Below, piece by piece: positions 10,352 to 21,042 of a stretch of 42,697 nt of DNA. A program made the position numbers and the translations under genes. Position 1 is the stretch's first letter; every line of letters starts with the position of its first letter. Source of the DNA: Helochares maculicollis (lineage: Eukaryota > Arthropoda > Insecta > Coleoptera > Hydrophilidae); NCBI GenBank assembly GCA_033557835.1, contig JAWQRO010000331.1, positions 1 through 42,697 of the forward strand, given 5' to 3'. Under the pieces are notes generated by a model. The model was not told the DNA's origin and did no database searches. It saw only the letters and a program-made list of their open reading frames with translations.

Positions 10352-12580
10352 TTAAAGGGCTTCCACCATAATTGCAATTCCTTGACCTCCACCAATACAT
10401 GCTGAACCAATTCCAAATTTAGCTTTCCTCCTCCTGAAACAATGTAAACATAAATAATTATAGAAATCAAATAATTATGTCAATATTTTACCTCAATTCA
10501 TGAACCAGATGTGCAATAATTCTTGATCCTGATGCAGCTAGGGGGTGTCCAAGGGCAATAGCACCCCCATCTACATTAAGTTTGCTCAAGTCCAAGTTAA
10601 GTTGTTTAGCACAGGCAAGGGTTTGTGCACCAAATGCTTCATTAATCTACAATAAAAAGATGACAATGTAAGTTAGGTAAAATTTAAAACACACTACACA
10701 TAATTCAATCATCAATAGAGATAAAAATGAACCCACCTCGACAAGATCAATGTCGTTCAGAGTTTTTCCTGCTACTTTCAAAACATTTTGAATAGCTGGA
10801 ACTGGTCCTACGCCCATAATTGATGGTTCTACTCCAACAGTTGAATAAGCAACAACCCTAGCAAGAGGTTTCAAGTTATGTTTTGTTGCCGCTTCTTCAG
10901 ATGCTAATACTACTGCACCAGCTCCATCGCAAATTCCCTATAACAAAGAAGACATTTATAGGAAATTCACTTTACAAGATAAATTAGATAGATTATTTAA
11001 TGGCCCCATGAATATTTCACTTGACAATGCAGAAAATGCTGATTCAATAATTTTTTAAATATTTATTTTCTGAATTTAATTATCCTGTTATCGTCTACGC
11101 ATTCCTTTAAAGTTGCATAAAATTCATTCATATGTATATAAATTGCACATATATTACTTACTGATGCTGTCCCAGCAGTGACTAATCCATTTTCTTTGAA
11201 TAAACTTGGCAATTTTTTAAGTCCCTCCAATGTGGTTTGCGGCCGTGGGTGCTCATCTACTTCAAAATTGACCATATCCTTTTTAACCTTCATAGGTACA
11301 GGGCAAATTTCCTCTTTGAAACGTCCTGCATCTTGAGCTATAAATGTTTAAGCTGAGTATAAAGAAATCATTTAAATAATTTTTATAATTACCTTCTTTC
11401 CAAAGCTTTTGGGAACGTAGGGCAAATTCATCTACTTCTTCTCTCTTTACATTACACTGAGCACCTAACTTTTCAGCTGTAAGTGCCATGGGTAGCTTGC
11501 AGTAACTATCTGTAAGACCCAGCCATAAAGAATCTTCTAGAACCGGAGATACGCCTAAAGGAGATCCAAAACGAATGTTACGAACTGAATATGGAGTTTG
11601 CGACATATTGTCAGCACCTCCAGTCAGAGTGATACTAGCCACACCAGTTGTGATGTCCTAAATTAAATAATCACAAAAATATTAACACAAATTTTGAAGC
11701 AAATTTATTAATAGCTAATTTTGATATTTTAAAAATTTTTACCTGGCATCCATTAACTATGGATTGAAAACCTGAACCACATAATCTGTTAACTTGTAAA
11801 GCTGGCCTTTCCATAGGAATACCAGCTTTTAATAATACATGCCTTGCTAGGAAAGCACCATCTGAAGATGAATTCTATAACATAAAAATTACCAATAAAT
11901 GCAATGGGTTGGTTGGTGGTCTCAGCGGCTTATAAAAGATAAACATATAATTCATAGCCTATTAACTCAAAGTAAATTGTCCACCCCGAGAAAAATTTTG
12001 TTTTATAGTTTGGTCAATGTTGTAGTAAATCTGAAGAAAGAAAAATATTCTCATACTGTCGCAAGCAATTTCGCAATTCAAGTTGACAAACATATTAAAA
12101 TACAAAAATCTCAAAATAATTTACAAAACAATCCTGTAATTTATATGTAACCTTAAAGTTAGTAAAAAGAAGCAAACTCAAAACCTTAACTTAATTTGAC
12201 TGCTGTTTTATATATCAAATCTATAAAATTATTGTACATTATTATACATTTTTCTTTAATGGATTATATAAGAAGGATGTTCTGGCTGAGAGAATTAATC
12301 TATGTATTACCTGAAGAACATTTCCAATAGTGACTGTATCTACCATCTCGGGTTTCACATTTGCAGCAGCTAAGGCAGCCTTGGCAGCTACAGTTTGCAA
12401 TTCAGTAGCAGTAGTTTTAACAAATTTGCCACCATAGGTACCAAATGGGGTACGTTTAGCACCCACTATTACTACACCTGTAAATATAAATAATAATTAG
12501 AATTAAAAGAAATTTAATTAAAATTTACTTTAAAATAATTCATGATTATTGACAAACATACCTTTTACAATTGTAGACAT
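10352..12580 (-). CDS. ACAA2: 3-ketoacyl-CoA thiolase, mitochondrial (ACAA2; fly yip2)
   Basis: This enzyme catalyses the last step of mitochondrial fatty-acid beta-oxidation: thiolytic cleavage of 3-ketoacyl-CoA to acetyl-CoA and a shortened acyl-CoA. Coding exons in order of transcription: 12580-12562, 12477-12311, 11874-11743, 11657-11393, 11337-11162, 10937-10737, 10646-10492, 10433-10352. They join in frame to 398 aa (human 397). The nucleophile is Cys94 in NRLCGSGFQSIVNG. The second catalytic pair is His354 in GHPLAASGSR and Cys384 in SACIGGGQG. These residues are shifted by +2 from human Cys92/His352/Cys382. As in other ACAA2 proteins there is no long cleavable presequence; the N-terminus starts directly with the thiolase fold (GVVIVGAKRTPFGTYGG). 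Full-length similarity, including EDSLWLGLTD and VDEHPRPQTTLE, separates it from acetoacetyl-CoA thiolases. It is divergent from PSMA4 across 460 bp. Confidence 0.95.
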
Positions 12581-13040
12581 TTTTAATATGCACTATTGGT
12601 CTGGTTCAAAATTGACTGAAGGTATATGAGGCCGGTTTGATTTAAAGTATTTAAAATAAGTGAAACTGAGGTACAATGTTCAAGTCCAAAGTGCAAAATA
12701 TGTAAGCAATACAATAATTAAAAACAAGTTTGCCTCTCTATCTGATAGGAATAAATTAGGCTACTAAACAATGATAGATAAAACCGTGTAAATAAAGATA
12801 AGAGACTTCTTTACCCCACGTTTATATTTTTAATATTTAAAAATGATCGAAATAAAATTGCGTACGTGTTAGTCTTTTAATTTAGAATTTGATACATAGA
12901 CATGAAGTTCGTTCGAATTACAATCCCAGCTTGCAGGATGACAAGGCTGCGTCACGGAATACGTCTGAAATTAGTCGTTGTGCGGTGTTTTTGACAAATC
13001 ATTTTCAAATATACTTTGAGTAGTGCAACTTTACTGAAAA
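12581..13040. promoter_or_regulatory. Divergent promoter region between ACAA2 and PSMA4
   Basis: These 460 bases lie between the start codons of the minus-strand ACAA2 gene and the plus-strand PSMA4 gene and should hold both promoters. The part closest to PSMA4 carries two overlapping antioxidant-response-like sites (12939-12954, listed separately). No TATA box was recognised, as is common for such housekeeping genes. Confidence 0.55.
12939..12954. promoter_or_regulatory. Two overlapping CncC/Nrf-Maf (ARE-like) sites
   Basis: The plus strand carries TGACAAGGC (12939-12947) and the minus strand carries TGACGCAGC (12954-12946). Both fit the core TGACnnnGC bound by Cap'n'collar/Nrf-small Maf dimers. 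They overlap head to head about 90 nt upstream of the PSMA4 start codon. CncC/Nrf1 control of proteasome genes through such sites is established in flies and mammals; use of this site is inference. Confidence 0.5.
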
Positions 13041-14683
13041 ATGGTAAGAAAGTATAGTTTTTATTCATTAAAAGTATCATCTAATGATGTTGCTTCGACA
13101 TCTTTATTATTTAAACCAATTTGAAAGTTAATCCGTTATAATTAAGTGTGAGGTTATGATTGTATTTGATGCATTGTCATGTTTGAGTTTTAGAAGAAAT
13201 TTACAAAATATTTTCAATATCTTTTTTCTTAAAGGCTCGCCGTTATGACACCAGGACAACAATTTTCTCCCCTGAAGGTAATTTTCCGCTTGTATAATAT
13301 AGTGTACTCATATGCCTATTAAAATTCTAACGTTGTCTTTAATTTATTAATATATGTTCCACTCTTTGTACAATGCCATCAGCAGCATTAAGAGGAGTGT
13401 AATATATAACCATATCAATTTTAAGAGATACTTAATTACATTGCTATCTTATTGAGCAGTTTCTACATAGGCATACCTAGAATCATTAAAATTCTTAAGT
13501 AAAGGATCAATGCTTAAGTTTGTATGTATTAATTAAAACAAATTGTATTGAAGCTCTGATTACTAAATACATTACTATCAAAACAGAGAATATATACAGA
13601 TGCTTCAGCATATTGTTAAAAATATAGCCACACTATTTGCATATATACAGTTTATTTCATAAATACATATTAACTTCTGTTTTTTTTTTGTGTTGCGTTG
13701 GCATTGTTTTAAAGTAACGATATGTTAGTAAAAGTACAATTCATTAAAGTATGTTTATTCACATAGGGAGACTGTATCAAGTTGAGTATGCCATGGAAGC
13801 TATTAGTCATGCCGGAACATGCCTTGGAATTCTTGCAAATGATGGAATTTTATTAGCAGCAGAGAGACGGAATACAAATAAATTGCTTGATGAAGTTTTT
13901 ACTTCTGAGAAAATATACAAATTAAATGAGTAAGTATCTAGTTCAAATAGCTATATACCCTAAACTTGTGCTATAAAGCACCCAACTATATTATAATTTC
14001 AATAATTCCAGTGACATGGTGTGCAGTGTTGCTGGTATTACATCCGATGCGAATGTCTTAACAAATGAGTTAAGATTTATTGGCCAGCGTTACTTGTTTT
14101 CTTATGGAGAATCAATTCCTTGCGAGCAATTGGTTTCGTGGTTGTGTGATGTCAAACAAGCTTACACACAATATGGTGGTAAACGACCATTTGGGGTTTC
14201 CATTCTTTACATGGGTTGGGATAAACATTACGGCTATCAGCTGTATCAATCTGATCCAAGTGGCAATTACAGCGGATGGAAAGCTACTTGCATAGGAAAT
14301 AACAGCTCTGTAAGTTGATGACTATTACTGGGAAACAAATTTCTACTTTCATTTTCTTTTAGGCTGCTGTATCAAGTCTTAAGCAAGAATACAAAGAAGG
14401 TGAAACTACATTAAAAGATGCCAAGTCTTTGGCCATTAAAGTCCTTAGTAAAACTTTGGACATGACTAAATTATCAGCCGAAAAAGGTAAGCAATGAATA
14501 GCAACAAAGCAATTTATTTTAACTGTTTTTTTTTTAGTGGAAATGGCAACATTATCCAGAATAAATGATAAGACTGTCATCCATATTCTTACAAACAAGG
14601 AAGTTGAGGAACTAATTTCTGAATATGAAAAAACTGAAGCAGCTGCTGAAGCTGCAAAGAAAGAACAGCAAAAGAAATCATAA
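13041..14683 (+). CDS. PSMA4: 20S proteasome subunit alpha type-4 (alpha3)
   Basis: This is a structural alpha-ring subunit of the 20S proteasome, which gates substrate entry into the proteolytic chamber; alpha subunits are not catalytic. Coding exons: 13041-13043, 13235-13277, 13767-13929, 14012-14309, 14363-14486, 14538-14683. They join to 258 aa (human 261). The first coding exon holds only the ATG, which is followed directly by the donor GTAAGA. The alpha-subunit N-terminal signature RRYDTRTTIFSPEGRLYQVE is intact, followed by YAMEAISHAGTCLGILANDG. The blocks QAYTQYGGKRPFGVS and YQSDPSGNYSGWKATCIGNN identify PSMA4 among the seven alpha subunits. The C-terminus is a charged, alanine/lysine-rich tail (AAAEAAKKEQQKKS-like), usual for this subunit. 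Overlapping ARE-like sites lie upstream, and AATAAA is at 14728-14733. Confidence 0.96.
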
Positions 14684-14727
14684 ATTTTACTTTAATTAAA
14701 TATTATTAATTTTTAAGTACTACTTCT

Positions 14728-14733
14728 AATAAA
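14728..14733 (+). terminator. Polyadenylation signal of PSMA4
   Basis: Canonical AATAAA 45 nt after the PSMA4 stop codon, followed by a GT/T-rich stretch (TTGTATTGTTTT), the usual downstream element. Confidence 0.7.
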
Positions 14734-15708
14734 GCTGGTTTCTATATAATTTGTATTGTTTTATATGATCATTGAAAGATCTATTGAAAGACCAAATTCC
14801 CTAATATTTATATATTATGCTTATCTCTTGTTCTACACCAAAGTTTACCATATTAAGAAGTGTTGATAATATTTTAACAAATATCACACATGATTTCTTT
14901 AAAGTATCACTAATAAAATTAATTGTAAAGCATTAAAATCATTCGTCCCGATCCTGTTTTCAATAATATCTGTGACAATACTACTTTTACATACAAAACA
15001 AGAAATACAAACTATGTAAGAGCAATTTTTGTTGTTGTTTATCTTGTTTCGCTCTGGATATAACTGTTGTCATTTATTTAACAAATAATTGTTTTGACAC
15101 CATACATATCCAATATCTATTGAATTTCTAGATAAAAAGTTGCAAGCCAATATCCAAGCAGGCATACTATAGAATAAGTGAAATGATTTGAGGAAAATAC
15201 AATTGAAATTGCTATACGAAAACAAATTCTAAAATAAGAAAAATATCGTCTACGAATAATTTCCTCAACATTTGTGTCTTCATTATGTGCATAGCAAAAA
15301 CAATATCATTGAGCAATCTCTTAAATTTATAAAACTTAATTTTCACAATCAGAGTAACATTTGCCCAATATATAAAACATTACTATGTTTGTTGATCGTT
15401 AAACTTGATTACATCTGAAATTTGACAAGTATTTATATTTGCCGCTTAAATTATATTACCGGATATATCGACGTTCATTCATTTTCTTCCAAAGATTTAC
15501 GAATAAGCAAAAATTCTGCACAATAGCTTCTTAATTGTTTAAAATAATTACGTTTATAATTATTTTGCGACCGGTTCTATTTATAACACTGAAGAGTTAT
15601 ATAATTTATGAAATGAAATTCCAATTGATCAGTTAACCACAGTGCATTGTGGGAACGTCCACGATCCTGTCTGTCCATCTTGATTTCTGCTGGGAATAAG
15701 TTTGAAAC
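14734..15708. promoter_or_regulatory. Intergenic region with the promoter of ATP synthase alpha
   Basis: No exon was recognised. Most of the stretch is AT-rich; the last 100 bases before the ATP synthase start codon are GC-richer and contain a Staf/ZNF143-like site (15638-15655). Just upstream of the ATG is CCATCTTGATT, a YY1-like CCATnTT motif. Confidence 0.45.
15638..15655 (-). promoter_or_regulatory. Staf/ZNF143-like site upstream of ATP synthase alpha
   Basis: The minus strand reads TTCCCACAATGCACTGTG, which fits the published Staf consensus YYCCCANMATSCMYYRCR (quoted from memory) at 17 of 18 positions. It lies about 55-70 nt upstream of the start codon, a typical place for this activator in vertebrate mitochondrial and snRNA genes. 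Whether this species uses such a factor is not known to me. Confidence 0.4.
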
Positions 15709-18700
15709 ATGTCTCTGCTCTCCGCCCGGTTGGCCGCCACAGTGGCCAGGCGTTTGCCTAACACTGTCTCACAGGTACGGAAGAAGATTTTTATGTTTGA
15801 ATTGTATGTAAAAGTCTTAGTTTCTCCGTAAGTACCACATTTCTCCGGTACCCTAAACCGCCGACCTGCAGTGACATAATCAAATTCGTCACTTTAACCT
15901 GCTTTTTAACACTTATTTCCAATTCGAACTAATTAAAAACGCTTAAAACATCGTTCTCTTTTATAATTTAATATATCAGATTACATTTTAAAGTAATTAT
16001 AATAATTTTAAAATGTATCTCACTGTTATGTAACAATTCTGTACTTGAAAATTGGGTTGTTAAAAATGTTCATTTTATTTAATCCATGAAATATTTTCTT
16101 GAACTTCGTAGCTTATAATTTTAAATAAATCGTGAGATTTACTTAAAATATCTGTGATATAGATTTGGGAAATAAAATAACCTCAAATGTGCCAAAGACA
16201 CACTTAAAAGAAGTAGTCCAATTTTATTCGAAGTTAATTTCAATATAGTGCAGTTATTTTCGATATGGTTACATAAATTCTGTTGCAATGTGTAGTGTAT
16301 TGGTCAAATTGTAATATCCAAGTTGTAACAATCTTGTGATTTGTCATAAATGAGAAAAGTATTGGTTTATCTATAATCATATGGAATCAATATAAAATTA
16401 AGCTAAATGATCTTTATTTACAGGGCATGCCTCAACTGAATAATTTTTTTTGTAGATAAATTGTAATTCATATTTGTTCACATGGGCCCTCTTCCAGTAT
16501 CAGTAAAAATCTTGACTGGATATTTGCTATTATTGACATCAGATTTATTGCAATGAAATTCTATTCTTGTTTGATCATATTTTAGTTTCTTAGTCTCAAT
16601 AGAAGTCACAGAAAGACTAAGTGTCTGAACTTAGCTACATTGTAAAAATTAAATCCACATCATTTAAAGCTTATCTCTTTTCATAACTTCTACAATGTTT
16701 CTGCAAATGTAAGCATATCGTCATAAACTATATATGTTTTCACTTTGATCATACTTCTAATAGAATAGAAGTATAATCTATTATAATTGTCGTTTCGGAA
16801 TTCCTATACATAAATAATTTTATGATATTGTTAATCATATGGAAGTTTGTGACTGGTTTACTGTTATTATGAAAAGTGTTAAAACTCAAATTGATTTGAT
16901 ATTTTCATTTTAGACAGCCGGAGTAATTGCCCCAGCAGTAACTGTTGCTAGCCGAAAAATCCATGTATCATGTGCGCAACGTGGAGCCGAAATCAGCTCT
17001 ATTTTGGAAGAACGTATCCTTGGAGCTGCCCCAAAAGCCGATTTAGATGAAACTGGTCGAGTACTCAGCATTGGTGATGGTATTGCCCGTGTATATGGGT
17101 TGAAGAACATCCAAGCCGATGAAATGGTGGAATTCTCATCTGGCTTAAAGGTACTTTATTTATGATTCGATTTTAATTACCCTTTTTACAATTGATCTTT
17201 ACTGATTTCGGTTAACACATTTATAAACAATGTTTCTAATTGGATTACTTGCAGGGTATGGCCCTTAATTTGGAACCTGATAATGTTGGTGTTGTAGTAT
17301 TTGGTAACGACAAACTTATCAAAGAAGGTGACATTGTCAAGCGTACTGGTGCTATTGTAGATGTACCTGTAGGTGATGAAATCTTGGGCCGTGTTGTTGA
17401 TGCTTTGGGTAAATACACTTTTAATTCTTTTTAATACTGTCCTTTCTAATCCTGCATAAACTCTTATATTGATTATGCAGCTTCGCTAAGGACAAGATAA
17501 AATGCTATTCGTTTTTGAATTGATAACTAATTTTATATTTTATCAAAATAAATGAATGCATACAAATAATTGTTAAGAAAATAAATAATAGTATAATCAT
17601 CTAATTATGTTTAGAAAATACTTAAACTGTATTAGCTACTAATATTATGATTTTCCAAACAGGTAGCCCCATTGATGGCAAAGGACCATTGAACACCAAA
17701 CTTCGATTCCGTATTGGTACCAAAGCCCCTGGTATTATTCCTCGTGTATCTGTAAGGGAGCCCATGCAAACTGGTATCAAAGCTGTCGACTCTCTTGTGC
17801 CTATTGGCCGTGGTCAGCGTGAGTTGATCATTGGTGATCGTCAAACTGGCAAAACTGCTTTGGCTATTGATGCTATTATCAACCAAAAGCGTTTCAATGA
17901 CGGCACTGATGAAAAGAAGAAGTTGTACTGTATCTACGTAGCTATTGGTCAAAAGAGATCTACCGTAGCTCAAATCTTGAAGCGTCTCACTGACACTGGA
18001 GCCATGAAATACACTATCATTGTATCAGCTACTGCTTCTGATGCTGCCCCATTGCAATATCTTGCACCCTACTCTGGCTGTGCCATGGGCGAATACTTCA
18101 GAGACAATGGTAAACATGCCCTCATTATTTATGATGACTTGTCCAAGCAAGCTGTTGCCTACCGTCAAGTAAGTATCCATTTGACAAATTTAATATTTCT
18201 ATTTAGCTTCTTAATTTTTTTTTCTTTTTTAATTGACTTTGAGATGATTTGCAAGTTGTAGTTTAATTTAATCTTTACACTTTATAGATGTCTCTGCTCT
18301 TGCGTCGTCCACCAGGTCGTGAAGCTTACCCTGGTGATGTATTCTACCTTCACTCGCGTCTCTTGGAACGTGCTGCTAAAATGTCCGACAAAAAGGGAGG
18401 TGGTTCTTTGACTGCTTTACCCGTCATTGAAACCCAAGCTGGTGACGTATCTGCCTACATTCCAACCAACGTAATTTCTATTACTGACGGTCAAATCTTC
18501 TTGGAAACCGAATTGTTCTACAAGGGTATCCGACCAGCCATCAACGTCGGTTTATCTGTATCCCGTGTAGGATCAGCTGCCCAAACCAGGGCCATGAAGC
18601 AAGTGGCTGGCTCCATGAAATTGGAATTGGCCCAATACCGTGAAGTTGCTGCTTTTGCCCAATTCGGTTCAGATCTTGATGCTGCCACTCAACAACTCTT

Positions 18701-19036
18701 GAATCGTGGTGTTCGTTTGACTGAATTGTTGAAACAAGGTCAATATGTACCCATGGCTATTGAAGAACAAGTTGCCATCATCTACTGTGGTGTAAGAGGT
18801 CATCTTGACAAAGTAGATCCAGCCAAAATTACCGGATTTGAGAAAGAATTCTCTCAACACATCAAGTAAGTTTTAGCATATAAATGAAGTATGCAGGTAT
18901 ATTTTTACATTTTGTTTCCAGGACCAACCACCAAGCTTTGTTGGCAACTATCGCCAAAGACGGAAAGATTACAGAGCAGACAGATGCTGAACTTAAGAAA
19001 ATTGTTTCAGAATTCGTTGCTACATTCAGTGGTTAA
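15709..19036 (+). CDS. ATP5F1A: ATP synthase subunit alpha, mitochondrial
   Basis: This is the non-catalytic nucleotide-binding subunit of the F1 head of mitochondrial ATP synthase. Coding exons: 15709-15774, 16914-17150, 17255-17408, 17663-18168, 18288-18865, 18922-19036. They join to 551 aa (human precursor 553). The first exon encodes an arginine-rich mitochondrial presequence (SLLSARLAATVARRLPNTVSQ-like, without acidic residues). The mature part begins around the conserved AEISSILEERI block. The P-loop GDRQTGKT is at residues 210-217. The family signature around PAINVGLSVSRVGSAAQT is intact, as is the block RPPGREAYPGDVFYLHSRLL. Codons are noticeably more C-rich at third positions than in the neighbouring genes, as expected for a highly expressed gene. 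Intron 1 is 1.1 kb, the others are short. A possible poly(A) signal AATAAA lies at 19206-19211. Confidence 0.97.
15775..16913 (+). other. Intron 1 of ATP synthase alpha
   Basis: The intron is bounded by the donor CAG|GTACGG and the acceptor TTTCATTTTAG. It is AT-rich, with no nested gene recognised on either strand. Long first introns after a presequence exon are common and may carry regulatory sites, but none was identified here. Confidence 0.6.
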
Positions 19037-19205
19037 ATTAAGAGCTAATTGAACTTTTTATAAAGGAATCATGTTACTTACTATTAGCTGACACAATTTT
19101 AAAGATTTTTTTAACTTTTGCAGTTTCATATGTTCCTCGACACACTTAAGTATTTATTAAAAAAATACAGGTTATATTTTGTCAGCTTGCAGTAAGTGCT
19201 CCGAT

Positions 19206-19211
19206 AATAAA
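19206..19211 (+). terminator. Possible polyadenylation signal of ATP synthase alpha
   Basis: First canonical AATAAA after the stop codon, 170 nt downstream. No closer hexamer was seen. Confidence 0.5.
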
Positions 19212-20700
19212 TTAATAGGTTAGGCCCAATAGAAACTTTCAGAATAATTGAAAATACAGGATGGAATATTAATGTTATTATTTCTAGGAACATATGTACA
19301 GGCATTGTTTTCTTTATTTTTTAATTTCTATTGAAATCGAAACGAAAAATATATGTTACAGTATAAACAAGTGTGTATTTCATTTGCATCAAAAATTCTA
19401 ATATCATTTTTAAGTAATGCTTGAATGAAACTGCTCATTAAACCTATGGTAATACAAATTAAGCAATGAGACGAAGCATCTTTAAATTATGTGCTAATAA
19501 ATATATGTATAGTGATGTTTTATCCCTATAAATTATAATGTTAGCAGTTTTTCCTTTCATCAAAAAATTCAACTTTAGAAATTTGTTTTGTGAGAGTTGC
19601 TGAATCAATTTTTTGTCTGATATATCTATAGACAGGAGAGATTAAACTGTGTGAATAGCACAGACTGATATATAATACATAAAAATCAATGCAGAAGATA
19701 TGTCTGCATATTTATCTTTACTTCTAATAACAAAATTACTTTTACATATTAAAAATAAAGCATTGGAATGAAAAATAATAAGATTTGATAGGATGTTTTG
19801 AGAGTTCTTGAATATATTATCAATTTTGGCATGCTGAAACTCGATGTTCAAATCATTTAAGGACTGATGAAATTTCTTGCATATGCTTTAAAAATGGCAA
19901 TAAATGTTAAAGTAGGTAAGTAAAACCTTAAAGTGCAGCTTGTCTAGCATGTATTAAATTTTTTATTGCATACTTTCTAAAATCAAATAGTTATTTTAAA
20001 TTCTGTACTACCATTCAAAATCAGAAACAACATGTACGTGTATGAAATATGTTTATATAGAGATGGATTAGATTTGTGAAGAGAAGTATTATGCATTCAC
20101 TTTAATCTAATTGCAGTCAAATGTACTGAAACAAAAAAATATATATATTTATTTCTAAAGTTAAATAGAATTATAACTGGTAGCTTCTACTAATGGCATC
20201 TCTACTTTATTGTAAGGCAAGTGCCATCATGTTCATGAACGTTTAAATGAGAGATAGTCGCCTTTCAATGTCTTTTGCCTACATTTACTAAAAGAAAAAT
20301 TGTCCTGTTTAATAAGACTTTATATTCTTTCAGAATAAACTTTAGACTTTAAATAACTTGTGCTTTATTATGTGTATTATATGTTGTGAGACATATGCTT
20401 AAAACTGCATTATATTGTAACGAGACACCTTTGCTAAGTACCACAAATTCTTTTAAATTAACCTTTTTTCTACTAGGTGTCCAATATCTTAAATTATTAA
20501 GGAAGGGCAATAAAATTCGAAAATTAAATAAACTGGAAATTGTATGGTAGTATTTAAAAATTATATAGTTTATTCCTTTTGTCTCGCCTTATAGATATAG
20601 TGTACTATATTTATTTTCTTTACTTTAATCTTCTGAGCGATACATTTGAAATTAATGCCAACAATATTTATCTTAAGTACAAAAAATTTTCTTTAAATGT
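19212..20700. other. Intergenic, no gene seen
   Basis: AT-rich sequence between ATP synthase alpha and vasa. Short open frames are not supported by family similarity or by splice sites that would extend them. Confidence 0.5.
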
Positions 20701-20717
20701 ACCCGCCAACAGTTTTG

Positions 20718-20746
20718 CCAATGGCAACCATTGGTTAGAGACCAAT
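20718..20746. promoter_or_regulatory. Cluster of three CCAAT boxes, candidate vasa promoter element
   Basis: CCAAT at 20718-20722 (plus), ATTGG at 20730-20734 (a minus-strand CCAAT) and CCAAT at 20742-20746 (plus) are spaced about 12 nt apart, roughly one helical turn, and lie about 300 nt upstream of the vasa ATG. CCAAT boxes are bound by NF-Y. The surrounding 20700-20890 stretch is GC-richer than its flanks. Promoter function is inferred. Confidence 0.4.
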
Positions 20747-20893
20747 GAAAACTCTACGGTCATGCGCACTGTTCTTGTTCCTTTTTTTATTACCCACTTT
20801 TTCCCCCGGTTTATTTCCTACTTGCATCGAAATCAAGGCTCTGTGTGTGAATTCATAATATTCAACGGATTTCAAATTGTTTTGTACAAATCT

Positions 20894-21031
20894 GTAAGTA
20901 TATGCTGTATAATGAGTTTTCATTATTACATTAAAATAAAAATTAATAGTTAATATAAACGATTTTTTCATGCTGAATTTGGCGCTTATCCGTTTTAATG
21001 GTACCCATGTTTTTTTTTCGACAAATTTCAG
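20894..21031 (+). other. Predicted 5'UTR intron of vasa
   Basis: A consensus donor TCT|GTAAGTATA at 20894 and an acceptor with a T-rich tract ending ATTTCAG at 21031, only 11 nt before the vasa ATG, suggest a 138-nt intron in the leader. An untranslated exon would then lie around 20760-20893, just after the CCAAT cluster. Inferred from splice signals only. Confidence 0.4.
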
Positions 21032-21042
21032 AATTCTTTAAA

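Noticed and set aside
12905..12930. tRNA-like T-loop GTTCGAATT
   Set aside because: No matching acceptor stem, D-arm or anticodon arm could be folded around it.
20579..20953. 124-codon plus-strand frame upstream of vasa
   Set aside because: No similarity to a family, phenylalanine/isoleucine-rich composition typical of AT-rich noncoding DNA, and it overlaps the likely vasa promoter and leader.
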